Positions 5,244-12,825 of a DNA stretch of 13,333 nt are shown piece after piece. Under the pieces are notes generated by a model. That model saw only the letters and a program-made list of their open reading frames with translations, did no database searches and was not told the DNA's origin. The DNA is taken from contig CAYGJZ010000096.1 of assembly GCA_964350265.1 (NCBI GenBank), forward strand, positions 1 through 13,333. Reading direction: 5' to 3'. The position numbers and the translations under genes were made by a program. Source of the DNA: BQJD01 sp964350265 (GTDB lineage Bacteria; Pseudomonadota; Gammaproteobacteria; Arenicellales; CAJQKF01). Within the stretch, counting starts at the first letter, position 1; every line of letters starts with the position of its first letter.

Positions 5244-7007
5244 ATGCCCCGAATGACGCCCAGTGAGGCCTTCGTAGAAACGCTCGTCGCCAACGACGTC
5301 GACACCATGTTTGGCATCATGGGTTCGGCGTTCATGGACGCCATGGACATCTTCGCGCCGGCCGGCATCACCATGATCCCGGTGGTGCACGAGCAGGGTG
5401 CGGCGCACATGGCCGACGGCTATTCCCGCGTCTCCGGCCGCCACGGCGTGTGCATCGGCCAGAACGGCCCGGGCATCAGCAACTGCGTCACCGCCATCGC
5501 CGCCGCCTACTGGGCGCACTCGCCGGTGGTGATCGTAACCCCGGAAACCGGCACCATGGGCCAGGGCCTCGGCGGCTTCCAGGAAGCCAACCAGCTGCCC
5601 ATGTTCGAGGAGTTCACCAAGTACCAGGGCCACGTCAACAACCCGGCGCGGATGGCCGAGTACACCGCGCGCTGCTTCGACCGCGCCATGTCCGAGATGG
5701 GCCCCACCCAGCTCAACATCCCGCGTGACTACTTCTACGGCGAAGTCGACTGCGAGATCCCGGTGCCCATGCGCCTGGACCGCGGCCCCGGTGGCGCCGA
5801 CAGCCTGAAGCGCGCCGCCGACATGCTTGCCGAGGCGAAGAACCCGGTCATCGTCTCCGGCGGCGGCGTGGTCATGGCCGACGGTGTCGAGGCCTGCCAG
5901 GCGCTGGCAGAGCGTCTCGGCGCGGCGGTGGTCAACAGCTACCTGCACAACGATTCCTTCCCCGCCAGCCACCCGCTGTGGTGCGGCCCGCTCGGCTACC
6001 AGGGTTCCAAGGCGGCCATGAAGCTGATCAGCCAGGCCGACGTGGTGCTGGCCCTGGGTACCCGTCTTGGCCCCTTCGGCACCCTGCCGCAGCATGGCCT
6101 GGACTACTGGCCGAAGGACGCCAAGATCATCCAGGTGGATGCCGATCACAAGATGCTCGGCCTGGTGAAGAAGGTGTCCGTGGGCATCTGCGGCGACGCC
6201 AAGGCGTCGGCCAAGGCCCTGCTGGCCCTGGTCAACGACCGCAAGCTGGCCTGCGACGACAACCGCCAGGCCCGCGAGCAGAAGATCGCCGAGGAAAAGG
6301 CCGCCTGGGAAGCCGAGCTGGATGGCTGGACCCACGAGCGTGACCAGTACAGCCTGGACATGATCGAGGAGCAGAAGGGCGAGGAAGGCAACTGGCTGCA
6401 CCCGCGCCAGGTGCTGCGCGAGCTGGAGAAGGCCATGCCGAAGGACGTCATGGTCTCCACCGACATCGGCAACATCAACTCGGTGGCCAACAGCTACCTG
6501 CGCTTCGAGCGTCCGCGCAGCATGTTCGCGGCGATGAGCTGGGGCAACTGTGGCTATGCCTTCCCCACCATCATCGGCGCCAAGGTCGCGGCCCCGGACC
6601 GCCCGGCTATCTCCTATGCCGGCGACGGCGCCTGGGCGATGAGCATGGGCGAGATCCTCACCTGCGTGCGGCACAACATTCCGGTCACCGCGGTGGTCTT
6701 CCACAACCGCCAGTGGGGCGCGGAGAAGAAGAACCAGGTGGACTTCTACAACCGCCGCTTCGTCGCCGGCGAACTGGAGAGCCCGAGCTTTGCCGGCATT
6801 GCCCGCGCCATGGGTGCCGAGGGCGTCACCGTCGACCAGCTCGACGATGTCGGCAGCGCCCTGAACAAGGCCGTGGATGCACAGATGAACGATGGCAAGA
6901 CCACCATCGTCGAGATCATGTGCACCCGCGAACTGGGCGATCCGTTCCGTCGCGACGCGCTGAAGAAGCCGGTGCGACTGCTCGAGAAGTACAAGGACTA
7001 CGTCTAG
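5244..7007 (+). CDS. xsc: Sulfoacetaldehyde acetyltransferase Xsc (ThDP-dependent)
   Basis: Xsc converts sulfoacetaldehyde and phosphate to acetyl phosphate and sulfite. This is the C-S bond-cleaving step in cytoplasmic degradation of taurine, isethionate and related C2 sulfonates. The 587-residue protein has full family length (about 590). The N-terminal ThDP pyrimidine domain carries the cofactor-activating Glu in VVHEQGAAHMADGY (E50). A central domain covers about 190-340. The C-terminal diphosphate domain has GDGAWAMSMGE from residue 460, followed by VVFHNRQWGAEKKNQ, which is characteristic of Xsc as opposed to acetolactate synthase. The start is fixed by GAGGAG. Neither pta nor a taurine aminotransferase/dehydrogenase is in the window, so the pathway must be completed elsewhere. 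Two strong hairpins separate it from the CobS-like gene. A possible TauR-type site lies upstream. Confidence 0.96.
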   Translation: MPRMTPSEAFVETLVANDVDTMFGIMGSAFMDAMDIFAPAGITMIPVVHEQGAAHMADGYSRVSGRHGVCIGQNGPGISNCVTAIAAAYWAHSPVVIVTPETGTMGQGLGGFQEANQLPMFEEFTKYQGHVNNPARMAEYTARCFDRAMSEMGPTQLNIPRDYFYGEVDCEIPVPMRLDRGPGGADSLKRAADMLAEAKNPVIVSGGGVVMADGVEACQALAERLGAAVVNSYLHNDSFPASHPLWCGPLGYQGSKAAMKLISQADVVLALGTRLGPFGTLPQHGLDYWPKDAKIIQVDADHKMLGLVKKVSVGICGDAKASAKALLALVNDRKLACDDNRQAREQKIAEEKAAWEAELDGWTHERDQYSLDMIEEQKGEEGNWLHPRQVLRELEKAMPKDVMVSTDIGNINSVANSYLRFERPRSMFAAMSWGNCGYAFPTIIGAKVAAPDRPAISYAGDGAWAMSMGEILTCVRHNIPVTAVVFHNRQWGAEKKNQVDFYNRRFVAGELESPSFAGIARAMGAEGVTVDQLDDVGSALNKAVDAQMNDGKTTIVEIMCTRELGDPFRRDALKKPVRLLEKYKDYV

Positions 7008-7015
7008 CCTCCTCC

Positions 7016-7044
7016 CGCGCGCGGCGCACGTTGCGCCGCGCGTG
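7016..7044. terminator. Strong GC hairpin directly after xsc
   Basis: Bases 7016-7028 pair with 7032-7044 in a 13-bp stem with a 3-base loop (CGT) and a single G:T wobble; the core arm is GCGCGGCGCA. It begins 8 bp after the xsc stop. Only a weak ATTT follows, so it could act as a partial terminator or as an mRNA 3'-end stabiliser that lets xsc be expressed above the downstream genes. Confidence 0.6.
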
Positions 7045-7055
7045 CATTTCCCCCC

Positions 7056-7079
7056 GCGCGTGGCGGTTACGCCGCGCGC
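7056..7079. repeat. Second GC hairpin between xsc and the CobS-like gene
   Basis: Bases 7056-7065 pair with 7070-7079 around the loop GTTA, a 10-bp stem with one wobble. Its right arm (ACGCCGCGCGCC, 7069-7080) is nearly the same as the right arm of the preceding hairpin (GCGCCGCGCGTG, 7033-7044), so the two look like related repeat units. It ends 16 bp before the CobS-like start codon, so it may also affect translation of that gene. Confidence 0.55.
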
Positions 7080-7095
7080 CCGGCCCGGCAGCAGC

Positions 7096-8088
7096 ATGAA
7101 CGACCTCATCCACAGCACGCCCGGGGAGACGGTGTCGGTGCGCGACACCTTCGGCATCGACAGCGATCTCACCGTGCCGGCCTTCGCCGAACGCGATGTC
7201 CACGTACCGGAGGTGGATCCCGCCTACCGCTTCCACGCCGATACCACCCTGGCCATCCTCGCCGGCTTCTCCCGCAACCGCCGGGTGATGGTGCAGGGAC
7301 TGCACGGCAGCGGCAAGTCCACCCACGTCGAGCAAGTGGCGGCGCGGCTGAACTGGCCCTGCGTGCGGGTCAACCTCGACGGCCACATCAGCCGCCTGGA
7401 CCTGGTTGGACGCGACGCCGTGGTGTTGCGTGAAGGCCGCCAGGTCACCGAGTTCCAGGAAGGCATCATTCCCTGGTCCCTGCGACGCCCGGTGGCGCTG
7501 GTCTTCGACGAGTACGATGCCGGCCGGCCGGACGTCATGTTCGTCATCCAGCGGGTGCTCGAGCGCGACGGCAAGTTCACCCTGCTCGACCAGAACGAGG
7601 TGATCAGCCCGCACCCGGCCTTCCGCCTGTTCGCCACCGCCAACACCATCGGTCTTGGCAACCTCACCGGTCTCTACCACGGCAGCCAGTTGCTCAACCA
7701 CGCCCAGGTGGATCGCTGGAACATCGTTGCCACGCTGAACTATCTCTCCCATGCCGAGGAAGTCGCCATCGTGCTGGCCCGGGTGCCGGAGCTGGACGAC
7801 AACGCCGCCGGCCGCGCGTTGGTCGATGGCATGGTCACGCTGGCCGGCCTGACCCGGGAAGGGTTCGTCGCCGGCGACCTGTCGACGCTGATGTCGCCGC
7901 GCACGGTGATCACCTGGGCGGAGAACCTCGGCATCTTCCACGATCTCGCCCTGGCCTTCCGGGTGTCCTTCCTCAACAAGTGCGACGAGACCGAGCGACC
8001 GCTGGTGGCCGAGTTCTACCAGCGCTGCTTCGACCGGGAACTCGACGGCTTCGCCGCGCAGGCGGACGGGGCCGGCCAGCCGTCGTGA
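7096..8088 (+). CDS. CobS-like AAA+ ATPase (MoxR/cobaltochelatase small subunit type)
   Basis: This 330-residue cytoplasmic AAA+ ATPase is very close in length and text to aerobic cobaltochelatase CobS. The N-terminal signature RDTFGIDSDLTVPAF starts at residue 16, Walker A GLHGSGKST is at 68-76, Walker B VALVFDEYD at 133-141, sensor ATAN at 180-183, and SPRTVITWAEN carries the sensor-2 Arg R269. CobS forms hexameric rings with CobT and drives Co2+ insertion by CobN; related MoxR/VWA pairs (CbbQ/CbbO, NorQ/NorD) activate metalloenzymes. There is no cobN or other cobalamin gene here, so the target may differ. ATG 7096 is chosen because the protein then begins like CobS; no strong Shine-Dalgarno is visible. 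Its stop overlaps the CobT-like start by 4 bp. Confidence 0.9.
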   Translation: MNDLIHSTPGETVSVRDTFGIDSDLTVPAFAERDVHVPEVDPAYRFHADTTLAILAGFSRNRRVMVQGLHGSGKSTHVEQVAARLNWPCVRVNLDGHISRLDLVGRDAVVLREGRQVTEFQEGIIPWSLRRPVALVFDEYDAGRPDVMFVIQRVLERDGKFTLLDQNEVISPHPAFRLFATANTIGLGNLTGLYHGSQLLNHAQVDRWNIVATLNYLSHAEEVAIVLARVPELDDNAAGRALVDGMVTLAGLTREGFVAGDLSTLMSPRTVITWAENLGIFHDLALAFRVSFLNKCDETERPLVAEFYQRCFDRELDGFAAQADGAGQPS

Positions 8089-9779
8089 GCAGCGAGGCGG
8101 TCCGCCAGCAGCGGGTCGAGGAGCTCAGTGCCGGGGCCATCCGCGCCATCTCCGGCATCGCCGGACTGCACTACCGCGGCGGCCGGCTGTTTCTCGGCGA
8201 GCGAGCGCTGCCCCGCCATGCGCCGCACCTGGAAGCCGACGAACTCGAACACCTCGACGACCTGCGCGGCGCCGGCGATGGCACCGCGCTGCGTCTTCGC
8301 CATTCCGATGCCGCGCTGAACGAGAAGCTGCGGCCGGCCGACGACGTCGCCCGGCTGGTGTTCGAGATGCTCGAACAGTTCCGCGCCGAGTCGCTGGCGC
8401 CGGCGGGCATGGCCGGTCTGCGCGCCAACATCGAGCGCCGCTTCCACCGCTGGTCCAGCCGCTTTCACGACTCCGGCCTGGTGGACACCGAGCTTGGCCT
8501 GCTGCTGTTCGCCACCGCCCAGATCTGCCGCTCGCGGATCTTCGGCGTGCCCGTGCACGAGCCCTGGGAAGACCTGCTCGAACCCACCCGCGCGGGCATG
8601 GCGCCGCTGATCGGCGACGATCTTGCCGGGCTGCGTCGGCATCGCCACGACCAGGCCGCCTTCGCCGAGCATGCCGTGTCCATTGCCCGCATCATCGCCG
8701 CCAGCGTATCCCACGCCGAGTCCCGTGGCGGGCGCCCGGCGCCGCGCAACGACGAGCGCCGGGCGATCTTTTCGCTGTCGCTGAATTTCGACGAGGAAGA
8801 CGGCGAGTCGTTCAACGTCGCCGACAGCGGCGAGAGCCGGACCCTGGCCGAGTCCGACGGCTACCGGGTCTATACCCGCGCCTACGACCGCGTGGTGCCG
8901 GTCGACACGCTGGTGCGCCCGGCCCAGCTGCAGACCCTGCGCCAGCAGCTCGACCGGCGGGTGGCGGCCAGCGGCATCAACATTCCGCGCCTGTCGCGCA
9001 CCATCAAGGCCATGCTCGCCGTGCCCCGGCGGGACGGCTTCCACTTCGGCGAGGAGAGCGGCATCATCGACGGTCGGCGCCTGTCGCAGCTGGTGGCCTC
9101 GCCGGCCGAGCGCCGGCTGTTCCGCCGCGACCGCTACCCGCCCCGCGCCGAGTGCCGGTTCACCGTGCTGGTGGACTGCTCGGGTTCGATGAAGCGTTAC
9201 CTCGGCGTGCTCGGCAGTGCGCTCGACATCCTGGTGCGTGCCCTGGAAGGCGCCGGGGTGGAAGTGGAACTGCTCGGCTTCACCACCGGCGCCTGGAGCG
9301 GTGGCCGCGCCCAGCGCGACTGGATCCGGCACGGTCGACCACGGCATCCGGGTCGTCTGAACGAGCTGTGCCACATGGTGTTCAAGGATGCCGATACGCC
9401 GTGGAGACGCGCCCGCCGAGGCATCGCCGGCATCCTCAAGCCGGAGCTGTTCCGCGAAGGCATCGATGGCGAGGCGCTGCAATGGGCCGCGGCACGCATG
9501 CAAGGCGCCAATGTCGAGCGGCGCATCGTGCTGGTGGTCAGCGACGGCAGCCCGATGGACACCGCCACCGCGCTGGCCAACGATGCCCACTACCTCGACA
9601 ACCATCTGCGGCGGGTGGTGCAGCGCGCGGAGACGGGCGCCGAGGTCATCGGCCTGGGTGTCGGGCTGGACCTGAGTCCCTACTATGACCGCAGCCTCGC
9701 CGTGGATCTCGAGCAGGGCCTGTCGCAGCACCTGTTCATCGACCTGCTCGAAGTCATTCGCGGTCATCATCGACGCTAG
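8085..9779 (+). CDS. CobT-like protein with C-terminal VWA domain (cobaltochelatase-related)
   Basis: This 564-residue partner of the CobS-like ATPase has a C-terminal von Willebrand A domain (about 355-560) with MIDAS motif DCSGS (364-368), the supporting Thr in GFTTGAW (398-404) and Asp in SDGSP (486-490). The stretch from GFTTGAW through HPGRLNELCH, DTPWRRARRGI and IDGEALQWAA is CobT-typical. The N-terminal half (about 80-215) is helical and Arg-rich. It is shorter than canonical CobT (about 600-630) and keeps only a brief acidic run (DEEDGE, 236-241) where CobT has a long acidic linker. The GTG start at 8085 is set by the GTGA overlap with the CobS-like stop, giving translational coupling. 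A metal-insertion or activase role with the ATPase is inference. Confidence 0.88.
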   Translation: MSSEAVRQQRVEELSAGAIRAISGIAGLHYRGGRLFLGERALPRHAPHLEADELEHLDDLRGAGDGTALRLRHSDAALNEKLRPADDVARLVFEMLEQFRAESLAPAGMAGLRANIERRFHRWSSRFHDSGLVDTELGLLLFATAQICRSRIFGVPVHEPWEDLLEPTRAGMAPLIGDDLAGLRRHRHDQAAFAEHAVSIARIIAASVSHAESRGGRPAPRNDERRAIFSLSLNFDEEDGESFNVADSGESRTLAESDGYRVYTRAYDRVVPVDTLVRPAQLQTLRQQLDRRVAASGINIPRLSRTIKAMLAVPRRDGFHFGEESGIIDGRRLSQLVASPAERRLFRRDRYPPRAECRFTVLVDCSGSMKRYLGVLGSALDILVRALEGAGVEVELLGFTTGAWSGGRAQRDWIRHGRPRHPGRLNELCHMVFKDADTPWRRARRGIAGILKPELFREGIDGEALQWAAARMQGANVERRIVLVVSDGSPMDTATALANDAHYLDNHLRRVVQRAETGAEVIGLGVGLDLSPYYDRSLAVDLEQGLSQHLFIDLLEVIRGHHRR

Positions 9780-9795
9780 GTCGACCGCCTGGCAG

Positions 9796-9804
9796 TGCTA
9801 TAGT
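9796..9804 (+). promoter_or_regulatory. Extended -10 promoter for the M23 lipoprotein gene
   Basis: TGCTATAGT combines the TGn extension with a -10 hexamer matching consensus at five of six positions. It lies between the CobT-like stop and the peptidase gene, about 30 bp before its start. No clear -35 is seen, as is usual for extended -10 promoters. It would make the peptidase gene independent of the xsc operon. Confidence 0.4.
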
Positions 9805-9839
9805 TGCCCGCCCGCAACGACCGCGAACGGCTGATGCCC

Positions 9840-10571
9840 ATGGCAGAAACCTCGAGCAGCGTGCCGCGCGCACTGGTCGGCACGATGGCCGGCGGCCTGG
9901 TCGCGACCTGCCTGGCCGGCTGCGTGGTGTTCTCCGGCGACCACCAGTACGGCTACGTGCCGCTGGACGGCGCGGATGTCTACGGCACGGGTACCGCCGT
10001 GGTGCTGCCGGCCAACGCGCCATCCATCAGCCAGCGCTACCAGCCGTCGCCGGAGGGCGCCAACACCGGTGAGCGACCGAGCAAGGGTCACCAGGGCTTC
10101 GACATCGTCGCGCCACGGGGTGCGCCGGTCATTGCGCCGCTGGACGGCGTGGTCGCCGATTCCTACTGGGAGCCGATGTACGGCAACCGCCTGCTCATCC
10201 TCCACGGCGCGGATGCCGAGGGACGCAAGCTGGCCACCCGCTACTTTCACCTGCACCGGCGCATCGTGCGCAAGGGCGAGGTAGTGCGGCGCGGCCAGCA
10301 GGTGGCGGAGCTCGGCGCCAGCGGCGTGCTCGCGCCCAACCTGCACCTGCACTTCGAGACCCTGCGGGTGGAGCCACGCGGTCCGTTCGACACCCTGGTG
10401 CCGATCAACCCGCACCTGTACTGGTACGACGGACCCGGCAACGTCACCTGCTTTGATCGCGATCGCGACTACTCCCGCGCGGGTTTCGCCCTTACCTACC
10501 CGGTACCCTGCCGCGACGTTGCCTGGCAGCCACGCGCCGGCAGCGCCACCGACGACCACGGCGCGCGCTAG
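9840..10571 (+). CDS. M23-family (LytM/peptidoglycan DD-metallopeptidase) lipoprotein
   Basis: This 243-residue predicted lipoprotein has a signal peptide ending in lipobox LAGC with the lipidated Cys at residue 28. The M23 zinc-peptidase domain covers about 80-195. Zinc ligands are present in HQGFD (H84, D88) and HLHFE (H169, H171), with H137 in RYFHLHR also typical, so the enzyme should be active rather than a degenerate activator. The family cuts peptide cross-links in peptidoglycan, here probably from the periplasmic side of a membrane. The tail after the domain has two Cys (204, 224) that could form a disulfide. ATG 9840 is chosen because the signal peptide follows directly; ATG 9834, two codons upstream, is an equal alternative. 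The closest neighbours give no functional clue. Confidence 0.88.
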   Translation: MAETSSSVPRALVGTMAGGLVATCLAGCVVFSGDHQYGYVPLDGADVYGTGTAVVLPANAPSISQRYQPSPEGANTGERPSKGHQGFDIVAPRGAPVIAPLDGVVADSYWEPMYGNRLLILHGADAEGRKLATRYFHLHRRIVRKGEVVRRGQQVAELGASGVLAPNLHLHFETLRVEPRGPFDTLVPINPHLYWYDGPGNVTCFDRDRDYSRAGFALTYPVPCRDVAWQPRAGSATDDHGAR

Positions 10572-10572
10572 C

Positions 10573-10602
10573 CAGGCGGTCGACCCCGGTCAGCCACCGC
10601 TG
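10573..10602. terminator. Weak hairpin between convergent peptidase and methyltransferase genes
   Basis: GCGGT (10576-10580) pairs with ACCGC (10596-10600), with two more outer pairs across a bulge. The loop contains a small internal GAC/GTC pairing. It spans the 18-bp gap between the two convergent stop codons. No T-run is present, so terminator function is tentative. Confidence 0.25.
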
Positions 10603-11522
10603 TCCCGGTAGGGGTTGCGCGGCAGCGTGCGCAGGCGCCAACGGCCGTGCCCGAGGCGGGTCGCCAGCGACGGCGAAGGCGGCTGCTTGAACAGCGCCAC
10701 GCACAGCAGCCGGCTCCGGCGGATGCCAAGCCACGCCATCGCATCCTGCAGGCCGATCATGAAGCGCAACCTCGCCATGGCACGGCGTTGCCTTTGCCCG
10801 TCGTCGCCCGGCGCCTCCAGGAAGTAGTCGTTGATGCCCTGGAAGGCGACCACCGGGTGATGCCTGCCGAGCAGGAACTTTTCCATCTCCCGCTCGGAGA
10901 CGGCGTAGATGTAGTTGCCCACCGGTTCGAATTCGTGGCGCTGGCCGCCGCGCCCTCGCAACCGCCTGGCCAGGCGCAGCACGAACTGCAGGGGCGCGGT
11001 ATCGATCTCCACGTCGCGCGGCTCGCACAGGATCACCGCCCTGCGTGCCACCCGGAACATCTGCTCGAGAGCGACGTAGGGTCGCGGGAAGTGATGCAGC
11101 GATTCCTTGCAGTAGACGTAGTCGAAGCTGTCGTCGTCGAAGTCCAGCGCCTCGGCATTCTGCTTCGAGTAGCGTGCAACCAGGCCGTCGGCATGGGCGA
11201 CGGCGAGCAGGGTGTCGGTGAGGTCCGTGCAGTGCACGTCGCCTGCGCCCATCCTCGACAGCGCGACGCCGTCGCTGCCGTAGCGGCCGTCGCCCACGGT
11301 CAGCCAGCTGTGTCGCGGGTCGTCGTCGACGAAGGGCTGCAGGGGCGCGCGCAGTCGTGCGTGCCGCCAGCCGTTCAGCGGGCCGTCATCGCCATCGATG
11401 ACGTCCTCGCCGGCGCGGTCGGCGAGAACGTCGGCATAGGCCCGTGCATGGCCGTCGTACTCGATGGGGTTTGATGCTCTGCGGGCCACGCGGGCACCTG
11501 GGGGTGGATGGACGGCCAGCAT
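10590..11522 (-). CDS. Class I SAM-dependent methyltransferase
   Basis: This 310-residue protein has a Rossmann-type methyltransferase fold. Motif I is WLTVGDGRYGSD (about 73-84). The acidic end of strand 2 is CTDLTD (98-103), and motif III/IV is DSFDYVYCKESLHHFPRP (131-148), followed by AVILCEPRD (162-170). This is the pattern of Methyltransf_11-type enzymes acting on small molecules or lipids; the acceptor is unknown. A helical C-terminal extension (about 175-310) is Arg-rich. ATG 11522 is the first plausible start after low-complexity sequence, but a GTG at 11489 (starting VARRASNPIEYDGHARAY) fits the conserved part better and is a real alternative. The frame remains open far upstream only as antisense of the MFS gene. 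It is divergent from that gene. Confidence 0.83.
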   Translation of the reverse strand: MLAVHPPPGARVARRASNPIEYDGHARAYADVLADRAGEDVIDGDDGPLNGWRHARLRAPLQPFVDDDPRHSWLTVGDGRYGSDGVALSRMGAGDVHCTDLTDTLLAVAHADGLVARYSKQNAEALDFDDDSFDYVYCKESLHHFPRPYVALEQMFRVARRAVILCEPRDVEIDTAPLQFVLRLARRLRGRGGQRHEFEPVGNYIYAVSEREMEKFLLGRHHPVVAFQGINDYFLEAPGDDGQRQRRAMARLRFMIGLQDAMAWLGIRRSRLLCVALFKQPPSPSLATRLGHGRWRLRTLPRNPYRDSGG

Positions 11523-11579
11523 ACTGCCGCGGCGCGCGCGTGGCCAGCGTCGGGCAACCACCGGGTGCGGACAAACAGG

Positions 11580-11585
11580 TACAAT
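11580..11585 (+). promoter_or_regulatory. Possible -10 box for the MFS transporter gene
   Basis: TACAAT matches the -10 consensus at five of six positions and lies in the 141-bp divergent gap between the methyltransferase and MFS starts, in a locally AT-richer patch (GGACAAACAGGTACAATTCG). No good -35 is visible. Confidence 0.35.
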
Positions 11586-11663
11586 TCGCAGCCCGCCGAG
11601 CAGGCTGGCCAACCGCGCCCGCCCGGGCCGGGATCGTCCAACTTCGTGCTGCGGGAGGCGCGC

Positions 11664-12809
11664 ATGGCCGGGGAATCCAACTGGCGTAACCTCGTCGGTG
11701 CCTGTGGCGCCATCACCGTGTTCGGTCTGGCCTTCGGCATGACCTACCCGCTGCTCTCCCTGATCCTCGAGTCGCGCGGTGTCAGCGCCGACATGATCGG
11801 TGTCAACTCGGCGATGATGCCCATCGGCGTTCTGCTGTTCTCGTCGGTGATCCCGGTGGCCGCCGCGCGCTTCGGCGCCAGGAACCTGGCCATCGTCGCG
11901 GCACTGGTGTCGGCGTTGCTGACGCTGTGTTACAAGGTGTTCGACGACCTTGCCGCCTGGTTCGTCATCCGCCTGTTGATGGGCATGTCCATCTCCACGC
12001 TGTTCGTGCTCAGCGAGGCCTGGATCGTGCGCTTTTCCTCCGCCGCCCATCGTGGTCGCGTGGTCGCCGTCTACGGCAGCGTGCTGTCGGCCAGCTTTGG
12101 CGCCGGTCCGGCGCTGGTGGGCTGGATCGGCATTGATGGCTGGACGCCCTTCGTGGTCGGCGCGCTGGTGCTGTTCTGCGGCGTCGCGCCGCTTACCCTG
12201 GTGCGCGACGGGCGCAGCGCCCAGCCCGAGGCCACCCGCGCCTCCGGCCTGTTCCGCTTCGCCGGCAAGGCACCGCTGTTGCTGGCGGCGGTGGGTGTGT
12301 TCGCGGTGTTCGACGCGGCAACCCTGTCGTTGCTGCCGGTCTACGGCATCCGCAACGGCCTGGATGTCGCCACTGCCTCGGCGGCACTGAGCGTGCTGAT
12401 CGTCGGCAACATCGTGCTGCAGTTTCCCATCGGCTACCTCGCCGACCACTATCCTCGTCGCGCGGTGCTGTCGGGATGCGCGCTGGTCACCGCCATCTGC
12501 CTGGTGATCCTGCCCACGGTGATGGCGACGCCCTGGATGTGGCCGGTGCTGGTGCTCTGCGGTGCCGCCGGCTACGGCGTCTACACGGTGGCCCTGGCCG
12601 ACCTCGGCGACCGCTTCAGCGGCCAGGACCTGGTCACCGGCTCATCGGCCTTCGCGGTGATGTGGGGCTCCGGCGCGCTGGTCGGCTCGGTCAGCGGCGG
12701 CTGGGCGATGACCGGCTTCGGCATCCACGGCCTGCCGCTGTACCTGGCAGCGACCTATGCTGCCTTCCTGGTGGCGGTGGAAATCCGTCGCCGGCGCGCA
12801 CGGCGGTAG
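11664..12809 (+). CDS. Major facilitator superfamily transporter (YcaD-like)
   Basis: This 381-residue inner-membrane protein has about 12 hydrophobic segments in two halves, separated by a polar loop near residues 178-200 (VRDGRSAQPEATRASG). RLLMGMSISTLFVLSEAWIV and the following HRGRVVAVYGSVLSASFGAG are typical of YcaD-type MFS proteins of unknown substrate. The second half has the loop GYLADHYPRR corresponding to the MFS motif A. The start ATG 11664 follows GGGAGG (11653-11658) by 5 bases. Upstream in-frame sequence to 11508 is not membrane-like and overlaps the opposite gene's start. It could be an exporter, but nothing ties it to the sulfonate or oxygenase genes. Confidence 0.9.
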   Translation: MAGESNWRNLVGACGAITVFGLAFGMTYPLLSLILESRGVSADMIGVNSAMMPIGVLLFSSVIPVAAARFGARNLAIVAALVSALLTLCYKVFDDLAAWFVIRLLMGMSISTLFVLSEAWIVRFSSAAHRGRVVAVYGSVLSASFGAGPALVGWIGIDGWTPFVVGALVLFCGVAPLTLVRDGRSAQPEATRASGLFRFAGKAPLLLAAVGVFAVFDAATLSLLPVYGIRNGLDVATASAALSVLIVGNIVLQFPIGYLADHYPRRAVLSGCALVTAICLVILPTVMATPWMWPVLVLCGAAGYGVYTVALADLGDRFSGQDLVTGSSAFAVMWGSGALVGSVSGGWAMTGFGIHGLPLYLAATYAAFLVAVEIRRRRARR

Positions 12810-12825
12810 GCCTGCGCGGGGCGGG

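Noticed and set aside
4914..7172. A 752-codon open frame on the minus strand opposite xsc
   Set aside because: Composition is His/Gly/Val/Asp-rich with no domain pattern, and it is exactly antisense to the well-supported xsc gene. Long antisense frames are common in DNA this GC-rich.
8016..9770. A 584-codon open frame on the minus strand opposite the CobT-like gene
   Set aside because: No recognisable motif, low-complexity composition, fully antisense to a gene with intact MIDAS and CobT-like motifs.
7096..9779. A cobalamin biosynthesis operon
   Set aside because: Only CobS- and CobT-like genes are present; no cobN, cbi/cob pathway gene or cobalt transporter is found, and the upstream partner is xsc.
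11523..12449. Extension of the methyltransferase to 619 residues
   Set aside because: The added part is antisense to the MFS transporter and Gln/His/Arg-rich without any domain pattern.
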